DNA from: Microbulbifer elongatus
Lineage (GTDB): Bacteria > Pseudomonadota > Gammaproteobacteria > Pseudomonadales > Cellvibrionaceae
Assembly (NCBI RefSeq): GCF_020524885.1
Contig: NZ_JAIVKJ010000002.1
Span: 310,001-374,000 of the forward strand
Direction of reading: 5' to 3'
Length of the DNA: 64,000 bases
Below the pieces are notes generated by a model that was not told where the DNA came from, ran no database searches, and was given only the letters and a program-made list of their open reading frames with translations. This document shows, in pieces, positions 8,771-17,400 of the stretch. The translations under genes and the position numbers were made by a program. The first letter of the stretch is position 1. Every line of letters starts with the position of its first letter.

Positions 8771-8907
8771 GGGGATCTCCTGTGGGCAGCCGGTAGGCTG
8801 ATTGGCCGGGTGCGCCACGGGGGCGCTGCGCAATGTCCGTCTAAAGACGATCCGGCCTAAATGGGGGCGCGTGTCTGCAACTCAAGTGGTCAAAGTGACC
8901 GCGCGGG

Positions 8908-9384
8908 TTACGCTTGCCCGATTGTGGACTCCGGGGGCTGGTCCGGCTGGATTTCAGGGGCGGTACCGGGGAACTGCTCCGGGTTTACCTCTGGCTGCGA
9001 ATCCGGCGCAACCTCTGGGGCGGGTGCGGGCTCCACTTCCGGGTTGTACTCCGGCGGCGTCTCGCTCGGATCCGGTTGCGGTAGTTCTTCCGGGTCGCCG
9101 GCACTCAGTGCTTCTTCCGCGGGTGCCGCCTCATCGGGCGCAAGTAATGGCTCGTCGCTGAGGGCGTCGGCGGGAATCTGGGGGTGTTTTTTAGTGTCGA
9201 GTGGGCATTCGAGAAGTTCGATGCGCAGGCTCACATTGCGAGTGTTGGCCTCGAACATCTGGTTGATGGCGACATCTTTGTGCTCGGTGCGGAACAGCTT
9301 GGTGCTCTCGCGGCCGTCAATCCACTCGTTGCTTTTGCTTAAAAACTGCTGGTGCTGGTTGGTCAGCACATAGACGTGACTCAT
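8908..9384 (-). CDS. Hypothetical protein with Pro/Glu-rich tail
   Basis: A 158-residue protein not assigned to a named family. The N-terminal 65 residues look like a compact domain (HVYVLTNQHQQFLSKSNEWIDGRES, then NQMFEANTRNVSLRIELLEC). From about residue 75 it becomes a disordered Pro/Glu/Asp-rich tail with P-E-x-x-P repeats. No signal peptide or membrane segment. Start placed at the second ATG (MSHVYVL); an ATG 12 nt upstream is possible. It may be a small cytoplasmic protein; no function can be read from its neighbours. Confidence 0.6.
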   Translation of the reverse strand: MSHVYVLTNQHQQFLSKSNEWIDGRESTKLFRTEHKDVAINQMFEANTRNVSLRIELLECPLDTKKHPQIPADALSDEPLLAPDEAAPAEEALSAGDPEELPQPDPSETPPEYNPEVEPAPAPEVAPDSQPEVNPEQFPGTAPEIQPDQPPESTIGQA

Positions 9385-9477
9385 GCGTGGGGACATCTTT
9401 GCTCAGACATGAGACGCAGTTTAGCGGTGGTGGGGGGGAGGCTCAAGGATTGGGGCGGTCGAGCTGCTTGAGCCCGA

Positions 9478-9510
9478 CCTGTAGGAGCCTGCTAGGCAGG
9501 CTCCTACAGG
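9478..9510. repeat. REP-like palindrome, copy 1
   Basis: Two perfect 15-nt arms, CCTGTAGGAGCCTGC and its complement, around a TAG loop, located between the malic enzyme stop and the hypothetical gene. A second copy with identical arms (loop AAG) lies at 18730-18764. Form and position match REP sequences of Pseudomonas and relatives. No T-run follows, so it is not a typical terminator. Confidence 0.8.
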
Positions 9511-9532
9511 GGGAAAGTGAGAGGGTGAGCGG

Positions 9533-10786
9533 TTAAAGGGTCTTCAACGGATAGTGCGCCGGATATGGCAGGCGCGCCGCCCCGCTATCCACCGCAGCGC
9601 GCGCAACGGCGGCCGCTACTTCCGGCAGCAGGCGCGGGTCGGTGGGTTTGGGCAGGATGTAGTCAGAGCCAAAGCTCAGCTCCACACCGCCGTAACCGGC
9701 GCGCACTTGTTCGGGTACCGGCTCGTGGGCGATCTTGCGGATGGCCTCGATGGCGGCGAGCTTCATATCTTCGTTGATGCGGGTAGCGCGCACATCTAGA
9801 GCGCCGCGGAAGATAAACGGGAAGCACACCACATTATTGACCTGGTTCGGGTAGTCCGAGCGGCCGGTAGCCATGATCAGGTCGTCGCGGGTGGCGTGGG
9901 CCAGCTCCGGGGCAATCTCCGGATTGGGGTTGGAGCAGGCGAATACCACGGGCTTGGGTGCCATGTGCGCCAGCTGCTCGGCGGTCAGCAGATCCGGGCC
10001 GGATACACCGAGGAAAACGTCGGCGCCTTCAATGGCGTCGTCCAGGGTGCGCATTTCGGTATCGCGGGCCCACTCGCCCTTATAAGCATTGATGTCGCTG
10101 CGGCCGGCGTGGATCACACCGCGACTGTCGAGCATGGTGATCTGCTCTTTGCGGGCGCCGGCGGCCAGCAGCAATTTGCAGCAGGCGGTGGCGGCGGCGC
10201 CGGCGCCAAGGCAGACGATGCGTGCATCTGCAATCTTCTTACCCTGAATCTCCAGCGCGTTGAGCATACCCGCCACGGTGACGATCGCGGTGCCGTGCTG
10301 GTCGTCGTGAAATACCGGTACCGAGCAGCGCTGGATCAGGGCTTCCTCGATGTGGAAGCACTCGGGCGCCTTGATATCTTCCAGGTTGATGCCGCCGAAG
10401 GTGTCGGCAATGGCCGCAACGGTTTCGATAAAGCGCTCGGGGCTGGGGCAATCCACCTCGATATCCACCGAGTTGATGTCGGCAAAACGCTTGAACAGCA
10501 GGGACTTGCCCTCCATCACCGGCTTGGAGGCCAGCGGGCCCAGATTGCCGAGGCCGAGGATGGCACTGCCGTTGGAGATGACCGCCACCAGGTTGCCCTT
10601 GCCGGTATACAGGTATGCGGCTTCCGGATCCTTGGCGATTTCGCGCACGGGTTCCGCCACGCCCGGGCTATAAGCCAGGGAAAGATCTTCCTGGGTGTGT
10701 GCGGGTGTTGTGAGTTCCACCGATAGTTTGCCCGGTGTCGGCAAGGCGTGGTAATCGAGCGCGGCCTGGCGCAGATTGTCGGTCAT
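9533..10786 (-). CDS. maeB: Malic enzyme, short MaeB type without phosphotransacetylase domain
   Basis: A 417-residue malate dehydrogenase (decarboxylating), converting malate to pyruvate and CO2. The N-terminal malic domain has LAYSPGVAEPVREIA, GNLVAVISNGSAILGLGN and the catalytic-lysine block ASKPVMEGKSLLFKRFA. DIKAPECFHIEE and VFHDDQHGTAIVTVAG bind metal and substrate. The nucleotide fold has CLGAGAAATACCKLL, and VVFACSNPNPEI follows. E. coli MaeB carries an extra C-terminal phosphotransacetylase domain that is absent here. Cofactor preference cannot be decided by eye. A second, unrelated-length malic enzyme is at 38161-39840. Confidence 0.92.
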   Translation of the reverse strand: MTDNLRQAALDYHALPTPGKLSVELTTPAHTQEDLSLAYSPGVAEPVREIAKDPEAAYLYTGKGNLVAVISNGSAILGLGNLGPLASKPVMEGKSLLFKRFADINSVDIEVDCPSPERFIETVAAIADTFGGINLEDIKAPECFHIEEALIQRCSVPVFHDDQHGTAIVTVAGMLNALEIQGKKIADARIVCLGAGAAATACCKLLLAAGARKEQITMLDSRGVIHAGRSDINAYKGEWARDTEMRTLDDAIEGADVFLGVSGPDLLTAEQLAHMAPKPVVFACSNPNPEIAPELAHATRDDLIMATGRSDYPNQVNNVVCFPFIFRGALDVRATRINEDMKLAAIEAIRKIAHEPVPEQVRAGYGGVELSFGSDYILPKPTDPRLLPEVAAAVARAAVDSGAARLPYPAHYPLKTL

Positions 10787-10953
10787 CAGGATGTCATCTC
10801 TTGGAATTGGAGTGCGGCCAGCGCACTCTCGCTGGCGGCAGGGTTACAGCGGATTTTCTGATTTTATTGTGGGGTGTTGTGCCACCCTATCCGGGGCGCG
10901 AAGGATAACCGAGACGACTGGAAGTTCACAAGCTCAAAAACTGAGCTGCTGGG

Positions 10954-11802
10954 TTAATTCCTACTAATATCGATGGTAAATTCGGAATCAGATGCAATAA
11001 ACCATCTTTTATGTTGCTTATTTCGGGATGAATATTTCTCTCCCCTGTCTACTAGCCAGCCTTTCACCACTATTTTGCGCCCTTGCCAGTTGCGCCCGTT
11101 TCGGTGGCCATAATCCCGCTCTGGATCCAGTCGCACGGCCACGGGGCCATCCAGTTCCAGCCACAAGTAGCGGTTGCGGTCAGTCTTTTTAACCGTGCCC
11201 GTGAGCACCACAAAGCCACCGTCGCCGGGGCGTACCCGATCTGCCGCGAGCGTCGGCCAAACACCGGGTGCCCAGACGCCGCGATGGTGTTCACGGGCCT
11301 GGTCTTCGCGGCTGGCGAGGCATTCAGCGAGGGCGAAATTGGGCGCGATGGCAATATGGAAGGCGAGGCCGGCTGAGAGCAGTGCCGACTCGAGGCTGTC
11401 GCCGCGATGATTGTAGACGTGGGCGAGCACACGGCCGTGGTCGTCGTGACGATCCCGGTCGTATACCAGCTCCAGGTCGCCACCGGCCAGGAAGCGCTCG
11501 GTAAACTCCTTTGCTTCCTCCGCCAGGGGTTGGGCGGGGTGCTTGCCGTGTGCCAGTTCCGGCGTGTTGACGCCGATGAGGCGTACCCGGCGGCCGTCTT
11601 TCAGGCGCAGGGTATCGCCGTCCACCACTTTTTTTAGCGCTACCAGCTCGTCCGCCGGCCCCAGTACGCAATCGGCGCGGGCGTGGATGGGAAGAAAGGC
11701 ACTGATTAGCGATAGGCAGGCACAAAAAAAGACGCCGAGGGAAACCCTGGGCGTCTTTCTGGTAAGTCGTGAGCTGATCGCTGCCGGAATCACAAAAGTC
11801 AT
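10954..11802 (-). CDS. Secreted thermonuclease-family (SNase-like) protein
   Basis: A 282-residue protein with an N-terminal hydrophobic signal (SLGVFFCACLSLISAFL) ending near HARA. The SNase domain follows: VVDGDTLRL, then GRRVRLIGVNTPEL with the catalytic Arg and Glu, then DRDRHDDHGRVLAHVY with the second Arg. Family members cut DNA or RNA outside the cytoplasm in a Ca-dependent way. About 100 extra residues follow the domain (TGTVKKTDRNRYLWLELDG), an OB-like region of unknown role. ATG 11802 is the best start seen; the strong rpmE terminator overlaps codons just after it, which is odd. Confidence 0.8.
   Translation of the reverse strand: MTFVIPAAISSRLTRKTPRVSLGVFFCACLSLISAFLPIHARADCVLGPADELVALKKVVDGDTLRLKDGRRVRLIGVNTPELAHGKHPAQPLAEEAKEFTERFLAGGDLELVYDRDRHDDHGRVLAHVYNHRGDSLESALLSAGLAFHIAIAPNFALAECLASREDQAREHHRGVWAPGVWPTLAADRVRPGDGGFVVLTGTVKKTDRNRYLWLELDGPVAVRLDPERDYGHRNGRNWQGRKIVVKGWLVDRGEKYSSRNKQHKRWFIASDSEFTIDISRN
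11721..11758 (-). terminator. Rho-independent terminator downstream of rpmE, inside the nuclease ORF
   Basis: On the minus strand, AAAGACGCC pairs with GGCGTCTTT (11750-11758 with 11728-11736), topped by a second AGGG/CCCT stem, and a run of seven T follows. It starts 68 nt after the rpmE stop. It lies within codons for the signal peptide of the downstream nuclease. Confidence 0.85.
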
Positions 11803-11825
11803 TCCGGTGTGCGGCTCGGTCGTAC

Positions 11826-12038
11826 TTACTTGGTGATACGGCTGCCGAAACGCTTCTTGAAGCGGTCTACGCGGCCGCCAGTGCTCGCCTGCTTCTGCTT
11901 GCCGGTGTAGAACGGGTGACAGTTGGAGCATACGTCCAGCTGCATGTCCTTGCCGAGGGTGGAACCCATTTTGAAGGTGTTGCCACAGGAGCAAGTTGCG
12001 GTGATTTCGCTGTAGTTCGGATGGATATCGGTCTTCAT
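11826..12038 (-). CDS. rpmE: 50S ribosomal protein L31, zinc-binding form
   Basis: A 70-residue ribosomal protein L31. Zinc ligands are the Cys residues of CSCGN and [10 protein letters not shown], so this is the C+ form. It starts [20 protein letters not shown] as usual. ATG 12038 has AGAGG 6 nt upstream; an upstream in-frame start would add 11 non-conserved residues. A strong terminator lies 68 nt after the stop. It sits upstream of priA as in other gammaproteobacteria but on the opposite strand. Confidence 0.97.
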   Translation of the reverse strand: MKTDIHPNYSEITATCSCGNTFKMGSTLGKDMQLDVCSNCHPFYTGKQKQASTGGRVDRFKKRFGSRITK

Positions 12039-12216
12039 GATGGCCTCTACTCGATACCGCCACCCAGTCATCTGCTGAGCACGGGATCGTCATTGGTGCA
12101 GGGGAGGATTCCCCGGGCTGCTTAAAAAGTCGGCGCATACTATCAGATTAGTCCGCCGATTCAAGCGCAATTGCAGTGCAGGTGGCGGTGAAGTACCGCC
12201 CTCGCTCAATTGGCGC

Positions 12217-12522
12217 TCAGCCCCCGCCGGCGCTGGCGTCGATAAGCGCCTGCAATGCGGCCATATGCCCCTCCAGGGCCGCGCGCCCCTCATTGGTGAG
12301 CTGGTACCAGGTAGTCGGCTTGCGCTCCACGAAATCCCTGCGCGACTGGATATAGTTGCGGTCTTCCAGCTTGCGCAGCTGCGCGCCCAGATTGCCGTCC
12401 GTGGCCTGCAGCTGCGCTTTAAGGCGGGCAAAGGTCACCTCTCCGTGCTTTGCCAGCAGCACACTGGCGCCCAGGCGGATGCGGTGTTCCAGCAGCGGGT
12501 CCAGGGATGCCAGTGCCTTCAT
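12217..12522 (-). CDS. Winged-helix transcriptional regulator
   Basis: A 101-residue one-domain regulator. The order is helix (LDPLLEHRIRLGASVLL), recognition region FARLKAQLQATDGNLGAQLRKLEDRNYI, then the wing and a C-terminal helix. This resembles the small MarR/ArsR-like HTH proteins annotated as DUF-type regulators beside membrane genes. It starts inside the stop of the membrane protein gene (ATGA overlap), so the two are translationally coupled. Repeated ACTCTA/TAGAGT half-sites upstream of the pair are good candidates for its own binding site. Confidence 0.82.
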   Translation of the reverse strand: MKALASLDPLLEHRIRLGASVLLAKHGEVTFARLKAQLQATDGNLGAQLRKLEDRNYIQSRRDFVERKPTTWYQLTNEGRAALEGHMAALQALIDASAGGG

Positions 12523-13094
12523 TGGGCTCCACCTGCCGTGATAGCGGCGCGGCGACTGAAACCGGCCCAGCACAGGGCGATCCCTACGGTGATGCCGGTG
12601 ATGGTCCAGATATAGGGCGGCATCAGTACAACCAGTACGCCGTAGGCCAGTAGCATTAGCATGCCGCACCAGAGCAGCGGTCGCTCCAGGTGCACCCCGG
12701 CGAGGCCGTAGGCGATGCCGGTCACCAGTAGAAAGTTCGCGCCGCCCATTTCCGGGGGCACGCGCCCCAGCGTCAGTGGTAGAAAGCACAGCAGAAAGGC
12801 CGCGCCAGCCAGGCACCAGTGCAGCCCGTAGCGCTGCCCCAGCTGCGTATTGTTGACCCCACCGCGCCGGCTCTGGCGTGCGCCCAGCCACCAGCTGAAC
12901 AGGCCACCGCCGATACCGGCGAATAACCAGTAGATCCCCGCCAGCTGCGGCGCAAAATCCGGCAGGCTGAAACCCACGGCGATCAGCAGTGCCCATAAAA
13001 AGTAGAGCGCGGGTATACCGCCGGCGGTGGCGTCGGCACGTACCGCGCTACTGATATAGTCCAGGTCACTTTGCAGTTTATTGACGTCGGTCAT
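12519..13094 (-). CDS. Hypothetical membrane protein paired with HTH regulator
   Basis: A 191-residue protein with a short cytoplasmic N-terminus (MTDVNKLQSDLDYISSAVRAD) and about six hydrophobic segments in three pairs. I do not recognise a transporter motif. The gene overlaps the regulator by 4 nt. Such membrane/HTH pairs often have the membrane protein as the regulated or sensory partner; that role here is inference. ATG 13094 has AGGGA about 9 nt upstream; GTG 13100 is an alternative. Confidence 0.75.
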   Translation of the reverse strand: MTDVNKLQSDLDYISSAVRADATAGGIPALYFLWALLIAVGFSLPDFAPQLAGIYWLFAGIGGGLFSWWLGARQSRRGGVNNTQLGQRYGLHWCLAGAAFLLCFLPLTLGRVPPEMGGANFLLVTGIAYGLAGVHLERPLLWCGMLMLLAYGVLVVLMPPYIWTITGITVGIALCWAGFSRRAAITAGGAQ

Positions 13095-13129
13095 GATCAC
13101 GATTCCCTGTTGATTCTGAATATGTGCGG

Positions 13130-13175
13130 ACTCTAAATCTTAGAGTTAGTTGTAGAGTACTCTAAAAAATAGAGT
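13130..13175. promoter_or_regulatory. Candidate operator with ACTCTA/TAGAGT repeats
   Basis: Two copies of ACTCTA-N5-TAGAGT (13130-13146 and 13159-13175) are 29 bp apart, and an extra TAGAGT at 13153 abuts the second copy to make TAGAGTACTCTA. The array starts 36 bp upstream of the membrane protein start. It is a plausible binding site for the winged-helix protein of that operon; this is inference from position and symmetry. Confidence 0.55.
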
Positions 13176-13382
13176 TGGCAATGGAATGGCGGCATCTTGC
13201 GTGACTTTTCGCGCCGCCAATCGCGCTTCACCCTAGATTGTGCGCGGCTGCTGTAACCGCGGATCACAGCCGGTAAACTAGCGCGCTTTCGCGCGGTGCT
13301 GGTCATTGAGCCGGTAAAGGGACGGGTGCAGCGTGAAGAATCAGATCCAGATAAGGCAAGAAGAGTTACAGGTGGAGGCAGT

Positions 13383-15653
13383 TTGACGGGAGCGGCGGTA
13401 CGTTCAAGCCGGGAGCCAGGCCAGGAATCAGGCCCGGAATTTGCGCAGCAAGGTGGTCAGCAGGTAATTCTGCGCCTGGCCGTACCCGTTCCTTTGCGCC
13501 GCCTGTTTGATTACCTGCCGCCGGAAGGCTTGAGCGCCGATGACCTGCGCCCGGGGCAGCGCTTCTGGGTGCCCTTTGGCAACCGCAGCCTGGTGGCGGT
13601 ACTGGTGGACCTGGTGGCGGAATCCCCGCTGGCAGAGCTCAAGCCGGCGCTGGAGCGCATCGACAGCCAGCCGATCTTCGACCAGCGCAGCCGCGGGTTC
13701 CTGCAGTGGGCGGCGGATTACTACCAGGCGCCAATTGGCGAACTTTATGCCGCGGCGCTGCCGGTTGCCCTGCGCAAGGGCAAGCCTGCCGACCACTGGG
13801 CGGAACAGTGGCTGGAAATCACCACCGAGGGCAAGGGCCTGCCGGAGACTGCGCTTGCGCGCGCCAAAAAACAGCAGGAGCTCCTGCAACTGCTGTTGCG
13901 CAGCGGCCGCCAGAGCCGCACTGCGCTGAATGCCCGCGGCCTTAACAGCGCCGTGTGCAAGGCGCTGGTCGAGCGCGGTGTGGCGCGCTGGGTATCCGGT
14001 CCCACCGCGCCGCCACCGCTGGAAGTGGTGGAGCCCCGCCCTGCCCCCGAATTGAATGACGAGCAGCGCCAGGTGATCGATGCGGTGCCGACCAAAGGAT
14101 TCAGCGCTTCGTTACTGGAGGGCACCACTGGCAGCGGCAAGACCGAAGTTTACCTGCGCCTGATGGAGCGCGCCCTGCGCGAAGGTAACCAGGCGTTGCT
14201 GCTGGTGCCGGAGATCGGCCTCACGCCGCAGACCCTGCGGAGGATTGCCGCGCGCTTCCCGGATTTTCGCATTGCCGCCCTGCACTCGGGTCTCGCCGAT
14301 GGCGAGCGCGCCCGCGCCTGGCTCTCCGCTGCCAGCGGTGTGGCGGATATCGTCATCGGCACCCGCTCCGCGATCTTTACCCCGCTGCCGCGCCTCGGGG
14401 TGATTCTGATCGACGAGGAGCACGATGGCTCCTTCAAACAGCAGGACGGCGTGCGCTACTCCGCGCGCGACTTGTCGGTTGTGCTGGCGAAAAGTGCTGG
14501 TGTACCGGTGCTGCTTGGCTCCGCCACGCCGTCGCTGGAGAGTCTGCACAACGCACTTACCGGTCGCTACCAGCACCTGCGCCTGCGCCACCGCGCCGGC
14601 AATGCTCGCCCGCCGGAAATCAGTGTGGTGCCGACGCTGCACCAGCAATTGCAGGAGGGTTTTACACCGCAGGTGCTACGGCACATCGGTGAAACCCTTA
14701 ATCGGGGCGAGCAGGCGCTGGTGTTTATCAACCGCCGCGGCTATTCCCCGGCGCTGACCTGCGAAGACTGTGGCTGGCTTGCCGATTGCCCCCACTGTTC
14801 CGCCAAGCTCACCCTGCACCGGCGCCAGCGTCACCTGCGCTGCCACCATTGCGACTACCGCATGCGCGAGGCGCACAGCTGCCCGCAGTGCCACAGCCGC
14901 AACCTAAATGCGCTGGGCGCCGGCACTGAGCGCAGTGAGGACTTCCTTACCCACACCTTCAATCAGTTTCCGGTGGTGCGCGTGGACCGCGACACTACCG
15001 CCAGCAAACAGGCCCTGGACAAATTGCTGGAGCCCGCCCGCAACGGTGAGCCCTGTCTGCTACTGGGTACACAGATGCTGGCCAAGGGGCACCACCTGCC
15101 CAAGGTAACCCTGGTGGTGATTCAGGACGCCGATGGCGGTTTGTTCAGCGCAGACTTCCGCGCTCCCGAGCGCATGGGCCAATTGTTGGAGCAGGTGGCA
15201 GGACGCGCCGGCCGCGGTGACTTGCCCGGACACGTGCTGGTGCAGAGTCGCTACCCCGAGCACCCGCTGCTGCAGCTGCTGTTGAACAAGGGCTACGGCG
15301 CCTTCGCCCGCCAGCTGATGGAGGAGCGCAAGATCGCGCAGCTACCGCCACTGCGGGCCATGGCACTGGTGCGTGCCGAATGCGAAGAGCCGCGCTGGGC
15401 CGAGGAATTCCTGGCCAATGCGCGGGACTATCTTCAGGCCCTGGCGCCGCCCTCGCCGGAACTGCAGTATCTGGGGCCGGTGCCCGCGCTGCTGGAGCGC
15501 AAGTCCGGGCGCTTCCGCTTCTATATACAGATCACCGCGGAAAAGCGCGGCCTGCTGCAACGGATGCTTGCGCAGTTCAGCCAGTGGGCCGAAGGCAATC
15601 GCAATCGCCGCATCCGTTGGGCGATCGACATGGACGCGCAGGAACTTTCCTAA
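13383..15653 (+). CDS. priA: Primosomal protein N', replication restart helicase
   Basis: A 756-residue 3'-5' helicase that restarts stalled replication forks. The DNA-binding domain begins VILRLAVPVPLRRLFDYLPPEG. Walker A GTTGSGKT is at about residue 247, DEEH at about 344, and eight Cys in CEDC, CPHC, CHHC and CPQC patterns bind two zincs at about 460-503. GTQMLAKGHH and VAGRAGRG are late helicase motifs. The start is uncertain: TTG 13383 has GGAGG 4 nt upstream, while the frame is open to a GTG at 13296. Either way about 35 residues precede the usual PriA start. Confidence 0.93.
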   Translation: MTGAAVRSSREPGQESGPEFAQQGGQQVILRLAVPVPLRRLFDYLPPEGLSADDLRPGQRFWVPFGNRSLVAVLVDLVAESPLAELKPALERIDSQPIFDQRSRGFLQWAADYYQAPIGELYAAALPVALRKGKPADHWAEQWLEITTEGKGLPETALARAKKQQELLQLLLRSGRQSRTALNARGLNSAVCKALVERGVARWVSGPTAPPPLEVVEPRPAPELNDEQRQVIDAVPTKGFSASLLEGTTGSGKTEVYLRLMERALREGNQALLLVPEIGLTPQTLRRIAARFPDFRIAALHSGLADGERARAWLSAASGVADIVIGTRSAIFTPLPRLGVILIDEEHDGSFKQQDGVRYSARDLSVVLAKSAGVPVLLGSATPSLESLHNALTGRYQHLRLRHRAGNARPPEISVVPTLHQQLQEGFTPQVLRHIGETLNRGEQALVFINRRGYSPALTCEDCGWLADCPHCSAKLTLHRRQRHLRCHHCDYRMREAHSCPQCHSRNLNALGAGTERSEDFLTHTFNQFPVVRVDRDTTASKQALDKLLEPARNGEPCLLLGTQMLAKGHHLPKVTLVVIQDADGGLFSADFRAPERMGQLLEQVAGRAGRGDLPGHVLVQSRYPEHPLLQLLLNKGYGAFARQLMEERKIAQLPPLRAMALVRAECEEPRWAEEFLANARDYLQALAPPSPELQYLGPVPALLERKSGRFRFYIQITAEKRGLLQRMLAQFSQWAEGNRNRRIRWAIDMDAQELS

Positions 15654-15718
15654 ACATCCTTTGCAGGGGTTACAATTTCCCGCCCGTAGAATAATCAGTA
15701 CAGATCGAGAGAAGTCAC

Positions 15719-16285
15719 ATGGCCCGCCGCAATACCCGCCGCCAACAGTCCACCGGTAAACCTGCCTGGGTCTGGTTTGTGCTCGGCAATTTTGTCGGCG
15801 GTTTCGCGGTATTTGTATTTTTGTTAAATGACCTCAAGGTCGAGCAGGGCAAGATCGCGGCCAAAGCCGAAAAGCCCGCCGCCCGCCAGCCCGCGCCCAC
15901 CGAGGCAAAGCCACGCTTCGACTTCTACAAGCTGCTGGAAGAAAACGAGGTGAAAGTTCCCGAGCCGAAAAACCAGCAGGTGCGGGTGCGCGAGGGAGAA
16001 GAGAAAAGCGGCGAGACCAGCGCGCGGGTCGAGCCCAAGTCCGACCTGGTGTATATCCTCCAGGCCGCCAGCTTCCGTGACAAGGCCGAAGCCGAGCGCC
16101 TGCGGGCCCAGCTGATGCTTGCCAACCTCGACGTCAAAGTGGAATCCGCCACCGACAGCCGCGGCACCTGGCACCGGGTCCTCGTCGGCCCCTACACCAA
16201 CCGTTCCAAGGTCGCCAAAGCCCGCAGTATCCTCGCCGAACACCGGCTGATGCCCCTGGTCCTCAAGCGCCCGGCGCAGGGATAA
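15719..16285 (+). CDS. SPOR-domain, FtsN-like cell division protein
   Basis: A 188-residue protein with a basic cytoplasmic start (MARRNTRRQQ), one membrane segment (WVWFVLGNFVGGFAVFVFLL), a charged Pro/Lys/Glu linker and a C-terminal SPOR domain, about residues 110-185 (YILQAASFRDKAEAERLRAQL and WHRVLVGPYTNRSKVAKARSIL). SPOR domains bind septal peptidoglycan lacking stem peptides. FtsN has the same layout and lies upstream of hslV in E. coli, as here. The linker is shorter than in E. coli FtsN, so naming it ftsN is probable, not certain. Confidence 0.85.
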   Translation: MARRNTRRQQSTGKPAWVWFVLGNFVGGFAVFVFLLNDLKVEQGKIAAKAEKPAARQPAPTEAKPRFDFYKLLEENEVKVPEPKNQQVRVREGEEKSGETSARVEPKSDLVYILQAASFRDKAEAERLRAQLMLANLDVKVESATDSRGTWHRVLVGPYTNRSKVAKARSILAEHRLMPLVLKRPAQG

Positions 16286-16291
16286 GCGCCG

Positions 16292-16525
16292 CTACTCGGT
16301 TTCCACCAGCTTGCGCGTAATCCAGTGCGCCAGCGGCGCAATAAAGGAAACCAGCGGAAACGCAATCACCCAGGCCGCCACACCTGCGTGCAGCCAGCGC
16401 TCAAAGAACCCCTCTGTCAGCCCCGTATTGATCACCGTGATTACACCGGACATCAGGCTCGACATGAAAAACGACATAAACAGGGCAAAAACCAGGGTGT
16501 AATACCGGCGCTTGATACGGGCCAC
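16292..16525 (-). CDS. DUF2798 family small membrane protein
   Basis: A 77-residue protein with two hydrophobic segments (YTLVFALFMSFFMSSLMSGVITVIN and WVIAFPLVSFIAPLAHWI), matching the DUF2798 pattern of two-helix membrane proteins. GTG 16525 is preferred because GGAG lies 7 nt upstream and the family begins at the first helix; further upstream codons look non-coding. It stops 6 nt from the convergent SPOR gene. Function unknown. Confidence 0.72.
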   Translation of the reverse strand: MARIKRRYYTLVFALFMSFFMSSLMSGVITVINTGLTEGFFERWLHAGVAAWVIAFPLVSFIAPLAHWITRKLVETE

Positions 16526-16644
16526 AGGCGTTCTCCACAGAGCCTCAGAAGACGCCGCGCAGTATAAAGCCGCAACGGCCAAGTTGAAATTCAGCCCCAT
16601 CGACCACACTTAGTGCTCTCGAAATGTAAAACACCGAGGCACAC

Positions 16645-17184
16645 GTGGAACAATATCGCGGCACTACCATCCTCTCCTGCCGCCGAAACGGCAAAGTCGT
16701 AATCGGCGGTGACGGGCAAGTCTCCATGGGTAACACCATCATGAAAGGCAACGCCCGCAAAGTGCGCCGCCTGTACAACGACAAAGTCATCGCCGGATTC
16801 GCCGGCGGCACCGCTGACGCCTTCACCCTGTTTGAACGCTTCGAAGCCAAACTCCAGGCCCATAACGGCCAGCTCACCCGCGCCGCCGTCGAACTCGCCA
16901 AAGACTGGCGTACCGACCGCGCCCTGCGCCGCCTGGAAGCGCTGCTCGCCGTCGCCGACGAAACCGCCAGCTTGATCGTCACCGGTAACGGCGACGTGAT
17001 CCAGCCGGAAGATGACCTGATTGCCATCGGCTCCGGTGGGCCCTTTGCCCAGTCCGCAGCGCGCGCATTGCTCGACAACACCGAGATGGATGCGCGCAGC
17101 ATCGTCGAGCAAGGATTGAAGATTGCTGGTGATATCTGTGTGTACACCAACCACAACAACACCATTGAAGAGCTGAGTTACTAA
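16645..17184 (+). CDS. hslV: HslV, peptidase subunit of the HslUV protease
   Basis: A 179-residue proteasome-like Thr peptidase forming a double hexamer with HslU to degrade misfolded proteins. The catalytic Thr is expected at [11 protein letters not shown]. Here it follows a six-residue leader MEQYRG that must be removed, unlike E. coli where Thr is residue 2. [39 protein letters not shown] and [18 protein letters not shown] are typical. The start is GTG 16645. A nested-stem repeat separates it from hslU. Confidence 0.95.
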   Translation: MEQYRGTTILSCRRNGKVVIGGDGQVSMGNTIMKGNARKVRRLYNDKVIAGFAGGTADAFTLFERFEAKLQAHNGQLTRAAVELAKDWRTDRALRRLEALLAVADETASLIVTGNGDVIQPEDDLIAIGSGGPFAQSAARALLDNTEMDARSIVEQGLKIAGDICVYTNHNNTIEELSY

Positions 17185-17224
17185 CTGTCTCAACATCTAA
17201 CGAAGTCAATTAACCCGAATTGAA

Positions 17225-17336
17225 AGCGGGGCGCCGGGTACTGGTTTTTGAAAGCGTCGGCGACAGGGAAGTCGCCGACGCAGCGTACAGGGACGTATTC
17301 ACAGCGGTTTCAAAAACCAGTACCCGGTGCACCGCT
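17225..17336 (-). repeat. Nested-stem intergenic repeat, copy C (inverted)
   Basis: The outer stem has 23 paired positions (17231-17253 with 17308-17330, one of them G-U) and is extended by AGCG/CGCT (17225-17228, 17333-17336). On the minus strand it encloses TAC-GTCCCT-GTA (17286-17297) and an 11-bp hairpin with loop TTCCCT (17254-17281). The linker CCGCTGTGAA matches ACGCCGTGAA of copy B. It fills most of the hslV-hslU gap. Confidence 0.85.
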
Positions 17337-17400
17337 GCCACCGAGCCAGCTTCAACGCATCAGAAGCCGGAGCGAAGCGAAAAGAATCCGAGTAAAGACC

